Shown one piece after another: positions 8,456-16,734 of a DNA stretch of 64,000 bases. The DNA comes from Caulobacter sp. (GTDB lineage: Bacteria > Pseudomonadota > Alphaproteobacteria > Caulobacterales > Caulobacteraceae), in NCBI GenBank assembly GCA_021741355.1, contig JAIOXZ010000002.1, positions 186,001 to 250,000 on the forward strand, in the 5' to 3' direction. The notes under the pieces are model-generated. The model was not told the DNA's origin and did no database searches. It saw only the letters and a list, made by a program, of their open reading frames with translations. Made by a program: the position numbers and the translations under genes. The stretch's first letter is position 1. Each line of letters opens with the position of its first letter.

Positions 8456-10117
8456 CTACTGGCGCGCGGCCGCCGAGGCGTCGCGGGCGGCCTTGAACTC
8501 CGAGCCCTCGCCCCAGGCCGGCCAGACGTCCGAGCCGGCGAGGGACTTGCCCAGCTGGACGAGCAGCCGGATGTCGGAGGCCATGCCGTCCAGCGGCCAG
8601 GCGTCGGACCATTCGTCCGCCGGCTGGTGGTACTGGTCCTTGCGATAGGCCGCCTGCCAGGCGTCGCCCGCCGGCACGCCGCCCGAGACCAGGTCCAGGC
8701 CGGAGCCGAACGAGATCGCCGGCACGCCCTGTTTGGCGAACGGGAAGTGGTCCGACCGGAAGAAGTAGCCCGCTTCGGTATAGGGGTCGGGCGTGTAGGT
8801 GCGGCCGACCTTGGCGCCCTCGGCCACCAGCATGTCCAGCAGTTCCAGCTTGGCGCTGCCCGAGATGGTGAAGTCCTTCGCGGGGCCGACCGGCTTCAGC
8901 GCGTCGGTGTTCAGCACCCCGACGGTCGTGGCCAGCGGATAGAGCGGGTTGTCGGCATAGTATTCAGACCCCAGCAGGCCCCGCTCCTCGGCGGTCACCC
9001 ACAGGAAGACGATGGAGCGGTCGAGGCGCGGCCCGGCCTTGTACAGGCGGGCCATTTCCAGCATCGCGGCGGTGCCGGTCGCGTTGTCCACGGCGCCGTT
9101 GTAGATCGCGTCGCCCTTCGCGTCGGGGCGGCCGATGCCCAGGTGATCCCAGTGGGCGGTGTGGAGGATGGTCTCGCCGGGCCGCGTGGCGCCCGGCAGG
9201 ATGGCGACCACGTTCTTCGAGATGATCACCTCGTGCTTGACCTTGTAGTCGCCCGAGAGGGTCACGCCCTTCAGTTCGACCGGCTTGAACGCGCGGGTCT
9301 GGGCCTCGCGCTTGAGGGTCTCGTAGTCGAAGCCCGAGGCGGCCAGCCAGGCGGCGGCCGTATCGCGCTGGACCCAGCCCTCGACCGGCGCATGGACCTT
9401 CGTGGGGTCGGTGCGGACGATGTCGAACATCTCATTGGTGTTGGAGTTCTTGACCGTCGCCCAGCCGTAGGAGGCGGGGCCCGTCTCGTGGACGACGATG
9501 AAGCCGAGCGCGCCCTGGCGGGCGGCCTCCTCGAACTTGTAGGTCCAGCGACCGTAGTAGGTCATGGCCTTGCCGCCGAAGTCGCCCTTGCCGGTCTCGT
9601 AGTCGGCGTCATTGATCATCACCAGGACGATCTTGCCCTTCAGGTCCATGCCCTTGAAGTCGTCCCAGTCGCGTTCGGGCGCCTTGATGCCATAGCCGGC
9701 GAAGACGATCGGGGCGTTGGCGAAGGTGACGCTGTCGACGTTGGTCTGGGCGGCCCGGATGGCGATCTCCTCGCCCTGGGTCAGCGGCGTGGTCTTGCCG
9801 TTGATGGTCACGCCGAGGCTCGGCGTTCCGACGATCTGGAAGCGGGCCAGCGGCACGTCCTGGGTCCAGGCGCGCTTGCCGTCCTTGAGGTCGCCGCCCG
9901 GCTCCAGGCCGATCTCCTTCAGCCTGGCGACCAGGAAGGCGACGGTCTTCTCCTCGCCCGCCGAGGCCGGGGCGCGGCCCTCGAAGGCGTCGGACGACAG
10001 CGTCTTGATGTCGGTCGCAAGGCGGGCGGTGTCGACGGCCGGAGCGATGGCCGGGACGGCGGCGAAGGCGATCAGGGGAGCCGCGCAGAAGGCTGCGGCG
10101 ATCAGAAGCTTTTTCAT
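8456..10117 (-). CDS. Secreted M28-family metallopeptidase with PA insert
   Basis: This is a 553-residue protein with a clear signal peptide (MKKLLIAAAFCAAPLIAFA). A PA-like insertion covers about residues 130-260 (VFAGYGIKAPERDWDDFKG...KGKIVLVMINDAD). The zinc peptidase core follows, with HTAHWDHLGIG, AVDNATGTAAMLEMAR, TAEERGLLGSEYYA and the last His in RSDHFPFAKQGVPAISFG. M28 enzymes are aminopeptidases or carboxypeptidases, here expected in the periplasm or outside the cell. Peptide-derived serine may feed the downstream sdaA; that link is inference from co-direction and a 17-bp gap. Confidence 0.9.
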   Translation of the reverse strand: MKKLLIAAAFCAAPLIAFAAVPAIAPAVDTARLATDIKTLSSDAFEGRAPASAGEEKTVAFLVARLKEIGLEPGGDLKDGKRAWTQDVPLARFQIVGTPSLGVTINGKTTPLTQGEEIAIRAAQTNVDSVTFANAPIVFAGYGIKAPERDWDDFKGMDLKGKIVLVMINDADYETGKGDFGGKAMTYYGRWTYKFEEAARQGALGFIVVHETGPASYGWATVKNSNTNEMFDIVRTDPTKVHAPVEGWVQRDTAAAWLAASGFDYETLKREAQTRAFKPVELKGVTLSGDYKVKHEVIISKNVVAILPGATRPGETILHTAHWDHLGIGRPDAKGDAIYNGAVDNATGTAAMLEMARLYKAGPRLDRSIVFLWVTAEERGLLGSEYYADNPLYPLATTVGVLNTDALKPVGPAKDFTISGSAKLELLDMLVAEGAKVGRTYTPDPYTEAGYFFRSDHFPFAKQGVPAISFGSGLDLVSGGVPAGDAWQAAYRKDQYHQPADEWSDAWPLDGMASDIRLLVQLGKSLAGSDVWPAWGEGSEFKAARDASAAARQ

Positions 10118-10193
10118 GGAACAGCGCTCTTGATAGCGAGGATTTTGCGGCCCGGACCCTATCGCCCGAAATCGCTTACCGCAAAGCGCAAGT

Positions 10194-10925
10194 TCAGAGG
10201 GTCAGTCCTCCGTCGACGATGATCGTCTGTCCGGTGATGTATCCGGCCAGCGGCGAGGCGAGGAACAACGCCGCCCCGGCCATGTCGGCGGGGGTGCCGA
10301 GACGATGCATCGGAATGCCCCGCAAGGCGCCGGCCAATCGGTCGGGGTGCTCGGTGGTGACCTTGGTCAGCTTGGTGTCGACCAGCCCGGGCGCAACGCC
10401 GTTGACCCGCACGCCGTCGGTCGCCCAGGCCTGCCCGAGCGTGCGGGTCAAGGCCACGACTCCGGCCTTGGAAGCGTTGTAGGCCGGGTTGCCGCGCGTG
10501 GCGTGATAGGCCGAGGTCGAGCTGATGGTGATGATGCTGCCGCCCGAGGCCTTGAGGTCGGGCAGGAACCGCATGGCGCAGGCCATCATGCTGTCGAGGT
10601 TGACCGAGACCACCTTGCGGAAACCGTCCATTTCGAACTCACCCTTGCGATAGAGCACCGTGCCTTGGGCGAGGATCAGCACGTCCAGGCCGTCGAATGG
10701 CGCGGCGGCGGCGGTGACCGCGTCGGAGTCGGAGGCGTCGACCCGGGTGAAGGCCAGGCCAGACAGGTCCGAGCCGTCCTCGACCCTGTAGTCGGACGCG
10801 TCACGGGTGCCCCAGACGGCGACCTGCGCCCCGCGCTCGCGGAACGCATGGGCGATGCCGTTGCCGATGCCGCTGGTGCCGCCGACGACCAGCACGCGCT
10901 TGCCGGTGAAATCCATGTCGTTCAT
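10194..10925 (-). CDS. SDR-family oxidoreductase
   Basis: This 243-residue classical SDR starts at ATG 10923-10925 (MNDMDFTGKRVLV). The cofactor loop GGTSGIG lies at 15-21, and the catalytic triad fits Ser136, Tyr149 and Lys153. The usual NNAG motif is LAQG here. The C-terminal GQTIIVDGG is typical of the family. The substrate is unknown. It lies downstream of the PLP aldolase gene in the same direction (61-bp gap) and probably belongs to the same catabolic unit. Confidence 0.85.
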   Translation of the reverse strand: MNDMDFTGKRVLVVGGTSGIGNGIAHAFRERGAQVAVWGTRDASDYRVEDGSDLSGLAFTRVDASDSDAVTAAAAPFDGLDVLILAQGTVLYRKGEFEMDGFRKVVSVNLDSMMACAMRFLPDLKASGGSIITISSTSAYHATRGNPAYNASKAGVVALTRTLGQAWATDGVRVNGVAPGLVDTKLTKVTTEHPDRLAGALRGIPMHRLGTPADMAGAALFLASPLAGYITGQTIIVDGGLTL

Positions 10926-10986
10926 CGCGTCGCTCCCTGTTTTGCGCAGTTTGCGCGGATGACGCGGGGACAGGGCAAGTCCCCGA

Positions 10987-12195
10987 TCAATCCTCGGTCT
11001 CTCCCGCGCGGGAGCGGACGCCGGCCCGGCTGGACCGGCGGGCGTCGATCGCCCAGCGCTCGATGTCGCCGTTGTCGGAAACAACGTGCAGGGCGTCATA
11101 GAGGTTGATGGTCGGGTCGCAGTGGCCGGGCTGGAGCCAGACGAGGCCGCCCAGGGCGGGGGCGTCGGCAGGCCAGGGCGCGGCGGGGTCGGCGTCGAGG
11201 GCGTCGACGGCGCCGACGAAGTCGCCACTCTTCAAGGCGGGCAGACCCGACGGATGGATGATCATGCCGTGCTCGTCGCCCATCGGTCGCCAGAGCGAGC
11301 CGTCGGCCGCGCCGGCCGCGAGCCGTGCGGGCGGACCGTCGCTGGAGAAGGCCTTGAAGCCGGCATCGACGGTGACATGGCTCTTGTGGTTGGCCGAAAC
11401 GACGCTGGCGACAACGAACAGCGCCTGCTGGAACGGCCAGCCGCCCTCGGGGCCGCCGCAGGCTTCGTATTCGACGTCCATGACCGCATAGGAGCCGGCC
11501 TGGATCTCGGTGAAGACGCCGGAGTCGAGGTCCCAGGCGTGGGTGCCCGTCCCGCCGCCGGTGACCACGCCGGGCGCCAGATTGGCCCCGCGCAGGGCCT
11601 CGACAACCCTGGCCAGATCGGCGGTCACCGCGTCGTCCGCCGCGCGCCGTTTGGCGACGTCGTCCAGATGCTGCAGGTGGCCGGCGTAGGCCTGGACGCC
11701 GGCATAGTTCAGACCTTCGGTCGCGGCGGCCAGACCGGCCAGGGCGACGATCCTGGAGGGATGGGCGCCGGTGCGGTGGGTGCCGGGGTCGATGTCGATG
11801 ACGCAGTCCAGGGTGACGCCCGCCGCGCGGGCCGCCGCGCCCAGCCGCTCGATCTGGGCTTCGTGATCGACCGTCGCGCCGATCCGGGCGCCGGAGGCTC
11901 CCAGCGCGGCCAGACGCGCGGCGCCCCAGGGAGCGTGTGGCGCGGTGACCAGCACATCGCGGATGCCGCCGGCGACGAAGGCCTCCGCCTCGCCGACCGT
12001 CTGGGCGCAGAGGCCGACAGCGCCGCCCGCGACCTGCAGCCGGCCCAGCGTCGAGCATTTGTGCGTCTTGCCGTGCGCCCGCAGCCGCACGCCGGCCTTG
12101 TCGCAGCGGCTCTGCATGGTCGCCAGATTGTGGTCGAGCGCCGAGCGCAGGACGACCAGCAACGGCGTCTGGGGCGGAACGAAACCAGGGATCAT
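10987..12195 (-). CDS. Type III PLP enzyme, D-threonine aldolase / 3-hydroxyaspartate aldolase-like
   Basis: This is a 402-residue alanine-racemase-fold protein. The PLP lysine is Lys43 in RAHGKTHKC. The C-terminal metal site reads P-G-H-C-D-P-T with His358 and Asp360, an H-x-D spacing like that of D-threonine aldolases. Eukaryotic-type D-serine dehydratase uses H-x-C. A metal- and PLP-dependent aldolase giving glycine from a beta-hydroxy amino acid is therefore the better guess. Its start overlaps the stop of the upstream threonine-dehydratase-like gene by one base, which indicates coupling. Substrate and stereochemistry are not visible in sequence. Confidence 0.75.
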   Translation of the reverse strand: MIPGFVPPQTPLLVVLRSALDHNLATMQSRCDKAGVRLRAHGKTHKCSTLGRLQVAGGAVGLCAQTVGEAEAFVAGGIRDVLVTAPHAPWGAARLAALGASGARIGATVDHEAQIERLGAAARAAGVTLDCVIDIDPGTHRTGAHPSRIVALAGLAAATEGLNYAGVQAYAGHLQHLDDVAKRRAADDAVTADLARVVEALRGANLAPGVVTGGGTGTHAWDLDSGVFTEIQAGSYAVMDVEYEACGGPEGGWPFQQALFVVASVVSANHKSHVTVDAGFKAFSSDGPPARLAAGAADGSLWRPMGDEHGMIIHPSGLPALKSGDFVGAVDALDADPAAPWPADAPALGGLVWLQPGHCDPTINLYDALHVVSDNGDIERWAIDARRSSRAGVRSRAGETED

Positions 12196-13175
12196 CAGAG
12201 CTCTCCCGCCAGGATGCGGCTGAACAGGGTCGGGTCGATATTGCCGCCCGACAGGACAATGCCGACCGTCTGGCCGGAGACATCGAGCTCGCCGGCCAGC
12301 AGAGCGGCCAGGCCGACGACCCCGCCGGGCTCCACCACCAGCTTGAGCGTCGTATAGGCGTAGCGGATCGCCTCGGCGACCTGGGCGTCGGTGACGGTCA
12401 GCACGCCGTCCAGCATGCGCTGGTTGATCGGGAAGGTGATCGCGCCGGGTGATGGCGACTGCAGCGCGTCGCAGATCGAACGCGCCGCAGGGTCGATGGC
12501 TTCACGGCGGCCGCTGACCATCGAGCGGGCCGTGTCATCGAACGCCGAGGGCTCGACGCCGTAGACCTGGGCGCCCGGCCGCAGGTGCTTCACCGCCGTC
12601 GAGACGCCGGCCGCGAGCCCGCCGCCGCCGACGGGGGTCAGGACCACGTCGAGCGCCGCGCCGGTCTCCGCCGCCTGGGCGACGAGCTCGAGCCCGACCG
12701 TGCCCTGTCCGGCGACGATGTCGGCGTCGTCGAACGGCCAGACGATGGTCATGCCTCGCGCATTGGCGATGCCGTGGGTGATGGCCTCGCGGTCCTCGGT
12801 GTAGCGGTCGTAGTGGACCACCTCCGCCCCGTAGGCCCGGGTGTTGGCCACCTTCATCGCCGGCGCATCGGCCGGCATGACGATGACCGCCGGGGCGCCG
12901 AGCATCCGCGCCACCAGGGCGACGCCCTGGGCATGGTTGCCGGACGAACAGGCGACCACGCCGCGCGCGCGTTCGGCGTCAGACAGCTGGGAGATCTTGT
13001 TCATCGCCCCGCGGAACTTGAACGCTCCGGCGTGCTGCAGCGTCTCGGGCTTGAGCAGGACGCGGGCGCCGAGACGCGCGTTCAGCGCCGGGCTTTCGAC
13101 CAGCGGGGTCTTCACGGCCACGCCCGCGATCCGGGCGGCGGCGGCTTCGATATTGGCGAAGGTGACGGTGCTCAT
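12195..13175 (-). CDS. Threonine/serine dehydratase-like PLP lyase (possible hydroxyaspartate dehydratase)
   Basis: This is a 326-residue fold-type II PLP enzyme with no C-terminal ACT domain, so it is catabolic, not the biosynthetic IlvA type. The Schiff-base lysine is Lys53 in AFKFRGAMN. SSGNHAQG (77-84) binds the substrate carboxylate and the glycine loop VGGGGLAAG binds the phosphate. Relatives include catabolic threonine dehydratase, serine racemase and threo-3-hydroxyaspartate ammonia-lyase. Coupling to the aldolase-like gene favours a hydroxyaspartate or threonine degradation role, as inference. Confidence 0.78.
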   Translation of the reverse strand: MSTVTFANIEAAAARIAGVAVKTPLVESPALNARLGARVLLKPETLQHAGAFKFRGAMNKISQLSDAERARGVVACSSGNHAQGVALVARMLGAPAVIVMPADAPAMKVANTRAYGAEVVHYDRYTEDREAITHGIANARGMTIVWPFDDADIVAGQGTVGLELVAQAAETGAALDVVLTPVGGGGLAAGVSTAVKHLRPGAQVYGVEPSAFDDTARSMVSGRREAIDPAARSICDALQSPSPGAITFPINQRMLDGVLTVTDAQVAEAIRYAYTTLKLVVEPGGVVGLAALLAGELDVSGQTVGIVLSGGNIDPTLFSRILAGEL

Positions 13176-13240
13176 GCACCTGTCCTAGACCGATGCGGCA
13201 AAAAGGGCGACGTTGCGATGATCACATCCGGAGTCCGTTT

Positions 13241-14461
13241 ATGAACGCCCTGACCATCGACCGCGAAGGCTGGACAGCCGCCGGCGACGACCTGCTTCAC
13301 GACGCCATCGAACTGCGCCGCGCGATCCACATGGAGCCGGAGCTGGGGCTGCATCTGCCGAAGACCACTGAGAAGGTGCTCAAGGCGCTGGAAGGCCTGC
13401 CGCTGGAGATCCGCCAGGGGCCGTCGACCACCGGGGTGCTGGCCATCCTGCGCGGGTCGGCGAACGGGCGGACGGTGCTGCTGCGCGGCGACATGGACGC
13501 GCTGCCGCTGACCGAGGACACCGGCCTGGACTTCACCTCGCGGACCGAGGGGGCGATGCACGCCTGCGGGCACGACACCCATGTGGCCATGCTGGCCGGG
13601 GCGGCCAGGGCGCTCTGCGCGAAGAAGGACCAGCTGGCCGGGACGGTGATGTTCATGTTCCAGCCCGGCGAGGAAGGCTGGCACGGCGCGCGCTTCATGC
13701 TCGACGACGGCCTGATCGACCCGCTGCCCGACGCCGCCTTCGCCCTGCACATCTCGCCCAACATGCCGACGGGGGTGTTCGCCGGCCGGCACGGCCCGCT
13801 GCTGGCCTCGTCCGACAGCATCCGCATCAAGGTCATCGGCGCGGGCGGCCACGCCTCGATGCCGCAGGACGCCATCGACCCGATCCCCGTCGCCTGCGAG
13901 ATCGTCACGGCGATGCAGACGATGATCACCCGGACCATCTCGGTGTTCGACCCGGCGGTGATCACCATCGCCCATATCGAGGGCGGCACGACCTACAACA
14001 TCATTCCCGAGTTCGCCCGCATGCGCGGCACGCTGCGGACCCTGTCGGAGCACACCCGCGAGGCGGCCCACGAGGGCATCCGCAAGGTGGCCGAGGGCAT
14101 CGCCGCGGCCCACGGCTGTCAGGTCGAGGTCGAGATCGAGCGGGGCTTCCCGGTCACCGTCTGCTCCGGCCGCGAGGTCGATCTGGCCGAACGGGTGGCC
14201 AAGGACCTCTATGGCGACAGCGCCTGGATGACGATGAAGACGCCGATGATGGGGGCGGAAGACTTCGCCTACGTCCTGCAGAAGGTCCCCGGCCTGATGG
14301 CCTTCCTCGGCGCGGCGCCGACGGGCGTCGGCGGCGACTACCGCTCCTGCTGCGCGCTGCACTCCAACCGCATGACACTGGATGAACAGGTCATGGCGCG
14401 CGGCATCGCCATGCACTGCGCCTATGCCGAGGCGGTGCTGTCGGGAGCGCTGGTGGAGTAG
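13241..14461 (+). CDS. M20-family amidohydrolase (hippurate hydrolase-like)
   Basis: This is a 406-residue protein from ATG 13241, which follows GGAG. The dinuclear metal motifs of the M20/ArgE family are present: RGDMDALP (82-89), HACGHDTH (107-114) and QPGEEGWHGA (141-150). The Cys109-Gly-His111 form is characteristic of the IAA-amino-acid and hippurate amidohydrolase branch. Such enzymes hydrolyse N-acyl amino acids. It diverges from the threonine-dehydratase-like gene across 65 bp, so one intergenic promoter region may serve both amino-acid catabolic units. Confidence 0.88.
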   Translation: MNALTIDREGWTAAGDDLLHDAIELRRAIHMEPELGLHLPKTTEKVLKALEGLPLEIRQGPSTTGVLAILRGSANGRTVLLRGDMDALPLTEDTGLDFTSRTEGAMHACGHDTHVAMLAGAARALCAKKDQLAGTVMFMFQPGEEGWHGARFMLDDGLIDPLPDAAFALHISPNMPTGVFAGRHGPLLASSDSIRIKVIGAGGHASMPQDAIDPIPVACEIVTAMQTMITRTISVFDPAVITIAHIEGGTTYNIIPEFARMRGTLRTLSEHTREAAHEGIRKVAEGIAAAHGCQVEVEIERGFPVTVCSGREVDLAERVAKDLYGDSAWMTMKTPMMGAEDFAYVLQKVPGLMAFLGAAPTGVGGDYRSCCALHSNRMTLDEQVMARGIAMHCAYAEAVLSGALVE

Positions 14462-14478
14462 GAGGAAGGGTTGGCGTG

Positions 14479-14748
14479 ATGTCGCTGAACGGCGTTGATC
14501 TGCTGTACGTGGTCTGGACGGCGGTCCTCTACTGGACCGTCCTGAACATCATCAACCGCCTCGGCTACATCTGGGCGGTGTGGGCAATGGTTGGGGGCAT
14601 TGCCCTTTCAATCTTGTCCTTGGGGTGGATGCAATACTCTCCCTGGCACCCAGATCACGCGTTCACCATTGTCGCTACGGCCGCTGTCCTTTGGGGTCTG
14701 ACGCTTTTTGTCCGATGGACGAAACGCTCATTGAAAAAGCGCTCTTAG
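14479..14748 (+). CDS. Small hydrophobic membrane protein, unknown
   Basis: This is an 89-residue protein from ATG 14479, behind GGAGGAAGGG; GTG 14476 is the alternative start. Three hydrophobic stretches (about 5-28, 32-52, 60-80) predict three membrane helices, and the end is a basic tail (RWTKRSLKKRS). No family is recognised. Its DNA, especially 14580-14740, is visibly lower in GC than its neighbours, which suggests acquired or poorly adapted sequence. It follows the M20 gene by 17 bp and converges on tadC with an 8-bp gap. Confidence 0.6.
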   Translation: MSLNGVDLLYVVWTAVLYWTVLNIINRLGYIWAVWAMVGGIALSILSLGWMQYSPWHPDHAFTIVATAAVLWGLTLFVRWTKRSLKKRS

Positions 14749-14756
14749 CGAGCTGC

Positions 14757-15737
14757 CTACTGCTTCGCCAGGGTGTCCTGAACGGTGATGATCGCCGGGC
14801 CGAGGATCATCACGAACAGCACCGGCAGGAAGAACAGGATCATCGGCACGGTCAGCTTGGCCGGCAGGGCCGCGGCGATCTTCTCGGCGGCGGACAGGCG
14901 CAGTTCGCGGTTTTCCTTGGACATCACGCGCAGCGCCGCGCCCAGCGGCGTGCCGTAGCGCTCGGCCTGGATCATGGCGGTGGCGACGGCCTTGATGCCC
15001 GGATGGTTGGTCCGCTTGGCGAGACCCTCGTAGGCCTGGCGCCGTTCGGGCAGATAGCTCAGCTCGGCGCTTACGAGCGTCAGTTCCTCGGCCAGCTCGA
15101 TCGAGGAGCCGCCGACCTCCTGGCTGACCTTCTGGATCGCCGCCTCGATCGACATGCCGCTTTCGACGCAGATCAGCAGCAGGTCGAGGGAGTCGGGGAA
15201 GGCCGCCACGATCGACTCGCGGCGCTTCTGGGCGATGTTGCTGATGTAGACGTTGGGTGCGTAGTAGCCGACCAGCAGGGCGGCGACGCAGATCGTGAAC
15301 CGGCTCATCGGCGGCAGGCCGAAGTCGTTGACCACGAACAGATAGAAGGCCGCGATCATGGCGAAGACGAACGGCATCACGAAGCGGAAGAAGTAGAAGG
15401 CGCTGATCGGGCGGGGGCCGCGGAAGCCGGCCTGGGCCATTTTCTCGGCGACCTTGGGATCCTCCAGCAACCGTGACAGCTGCAGCCGGTCGACGACCTT
15501 GCGGTACATGCCCTCGTCGGTCTGGCGCAGGCTGCTGCCCGAACCCCGCTTGGCCATTTCCTCGCGCGAGCGGCGGCGCAGCTCCTCGCGACGGTTGGCG
15601 ACAGACTTCAGCCGGCCCTCGAGGCTCGACCTGTTCATCATCGGCAGGACGAGCGTCATGATGGTGGCGAAGCACACTACGCCGACGAAAGCCGTCAGCA
15701 GGTTGTCCGGGTCGGTCAGGAACTGGACGAGATCCAT
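14757..15737 (-). CDS. tadC: Tad/Cpa pilus inner-membrane platform protein TadC
   Basis: This 326-residue T2SSF-domain protein starts MDLVQFLTDPDNLLTAFVG. It has an N-terminal membrane helix, a basic cytoplasmic stretch (RREELRRRSREEM), two central helices (about 110-165) and the T2SSF core FPDSLDLLLICVESGMSIEAAIQ. The last helix is near the C-terminus (MILFFLPVLFVMILGP). TadC pairs with TadB to form the platform that couples the CpaF ATPase to pilin assembly. It is the last gene of the minus-strand pilus operon, 10 bp after tadB. Confidence 0.92.
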   Translation of the reverse strand: MDLVQFLTDPDNLLTAFVGVVCFATIMTLVLPMMNRSSLEGRLKSVANRREELRRRSREEMAKRGSGSSLRQTDEGMYRKVVDRLQLSRLLEDPKVAEKMAQAGFRGPRPISAFYFFRFVMPFVFAMIAAFYLFVVNDFGLPPMSRFTICVAALLVGYYAPNVYISNIAQKRRESIVAAFPDSLDLLLICVESGMSIEAAIQKVSQEVGGSSIELAEELTLVSAELSYLPERRQAYEGLAKRTNHPGIKAVATAMIQAERYGTPLGAALRVMSKENRELRLSAAEKIAAALPAKLTVPMILFFLPVLFVMILGPAIITVQDTLAKQ

Positions 15738-15747
15738 CGGGTCCGCC

Positions 15748-16728
15748 TCAGAACTTGAAGTTGATCATCTTGCGCATCACGAAGATGCCAAGACTCATCC
15801 AGAACACCGCCCCCATGAGCATCAGGTGGCCGCGCGGATCGGTGAACATGGGGGCCATGTATTTGGGCGAGGTGACCGAGATCAGGGTCACGACGCCCGG
15901 CGGCAGGCTGCCGATGATGAACGACGAGGCGATGGCCTCCGACGACAGCGCCTTGATCTTCTCCCGCATCAGCTTGCGGCCACGCAGCACGACGGAGAGG
16001 TTGTTGAGCGCCTCGGCCAGGTTGCCGCCGGTCTTCTGCTGGATCGCCAGAACGATGGCGAAGAAGCGCAGCTCGTTGGTCGGCATGCGCTCGTACATCT
16101 TCTCCAGCGCCTGATCCATCGGCGCGCCCATGCCGACGCTCTCGACCAGTCGGCGGAACTCGCCGGCGAGCGGCTCGGGGCATTCCTTGCCGATGATCTT
16201 GAGGCAGTCGTGGACCGGCAGGCCGGACTTGATGCCGCGGACGATGATGTCGATGGCGTCGGAGAAGGCCTCGGTGAACTTCTTGATCCGCGCCTTGGCG
16301 AGGAAGCCGACGATCCAGCGCGGCAGGCCGAGACCCGCGGCGAAGGCCAGACCGAGCGAGATCAGCGGGGACTTGGCGAACGGCAACGAGATGGCGCAGA
16401 CGATCAAGCCGAACACGCCGCTGGCGATCCAGAACTGTTTGGGCGTGAAGGCCAGTCCGGCCTGCTGCAGCTTGGCCGTGATCGACAGCAGGGCCTTCTT
16501 CTGCAGCTTGTCCTGGTCCTTCAGCGTCTTGAGGATCTGCTTGCGCCGGGCCTCGGGCGAGTTGGCGGCCGCGCGGGCGGTGCGCACCCGTGTGGCGGGG
16601 CTGCCGCCGCTGACGATCGCCTGGGTCCGTTTGGCGGTGCGCGCGTTGGCGTTGTCGCCGCCGGCGAAGACGAATCCGAGACCGGCGATCGTGACGAAGG
16701 CGAGGACGGCGACGAGGACGATCATCAT
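15748..16728 (-). CDS. tadB: Tad/Cpa pilus inner-membrane platform protein TadB
   Basis: This is a 326-residue protein with an N-terminal helix (MMIVLVAVLAFVTIAGLGF), a charged cytoplasmic stretch with ARRKQILKTLKDQDKLQ, a central pair of helices near 110-155, then the T2SSF domain (FSDAIDIIVRGIKSGLPVHDCL). It partners TadC in the pilus platform. The equal length and shared domain with TadC fit the usual tadB/tadC duplication. The gene ends 10 bp before tadC and starts 6 bp after cpaF. Confidence 0.92.
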   Translation of the reverse strand: MMIVLVAVLAFVTIAGLGFVFAGGDNANARTAKRTQAIVSGGSPATRVRTARAAANSPEARRKQILKTLKDQDKLQKKALLSITAKLQQAGLAFTPKQFWIASGVFGLIVCAISLPFAKSPLISLGLAFAAGLGLPRWIVGFLAKARIKKFTEAFSDAIDIIVRGIKSGLPVHDCLKIIGKECPEPLAGEFRRLVESVGMGAPMDQALEKMYERMPTNELRFFAIVLAIQQKTGGNLAEALNNLSVVLRGRKLMREKIKALSSEAIASSFIIGSLPPGVVTLISVTSPKYMAPMFTDPRGHLMLMGAVFWMSLGIFVMRKMINFKF

Positions 16729-16734
16729 GGCGGT

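Noticed and set aside
10194..11228. A longer SDR protein starting at 11228
   Set aside because: The extra 101 residues are Pro/Thr/Ser-rich antisense read-through of the aldolase gene, and the Rossmann motif sits at the correct distance from ATG 10925.
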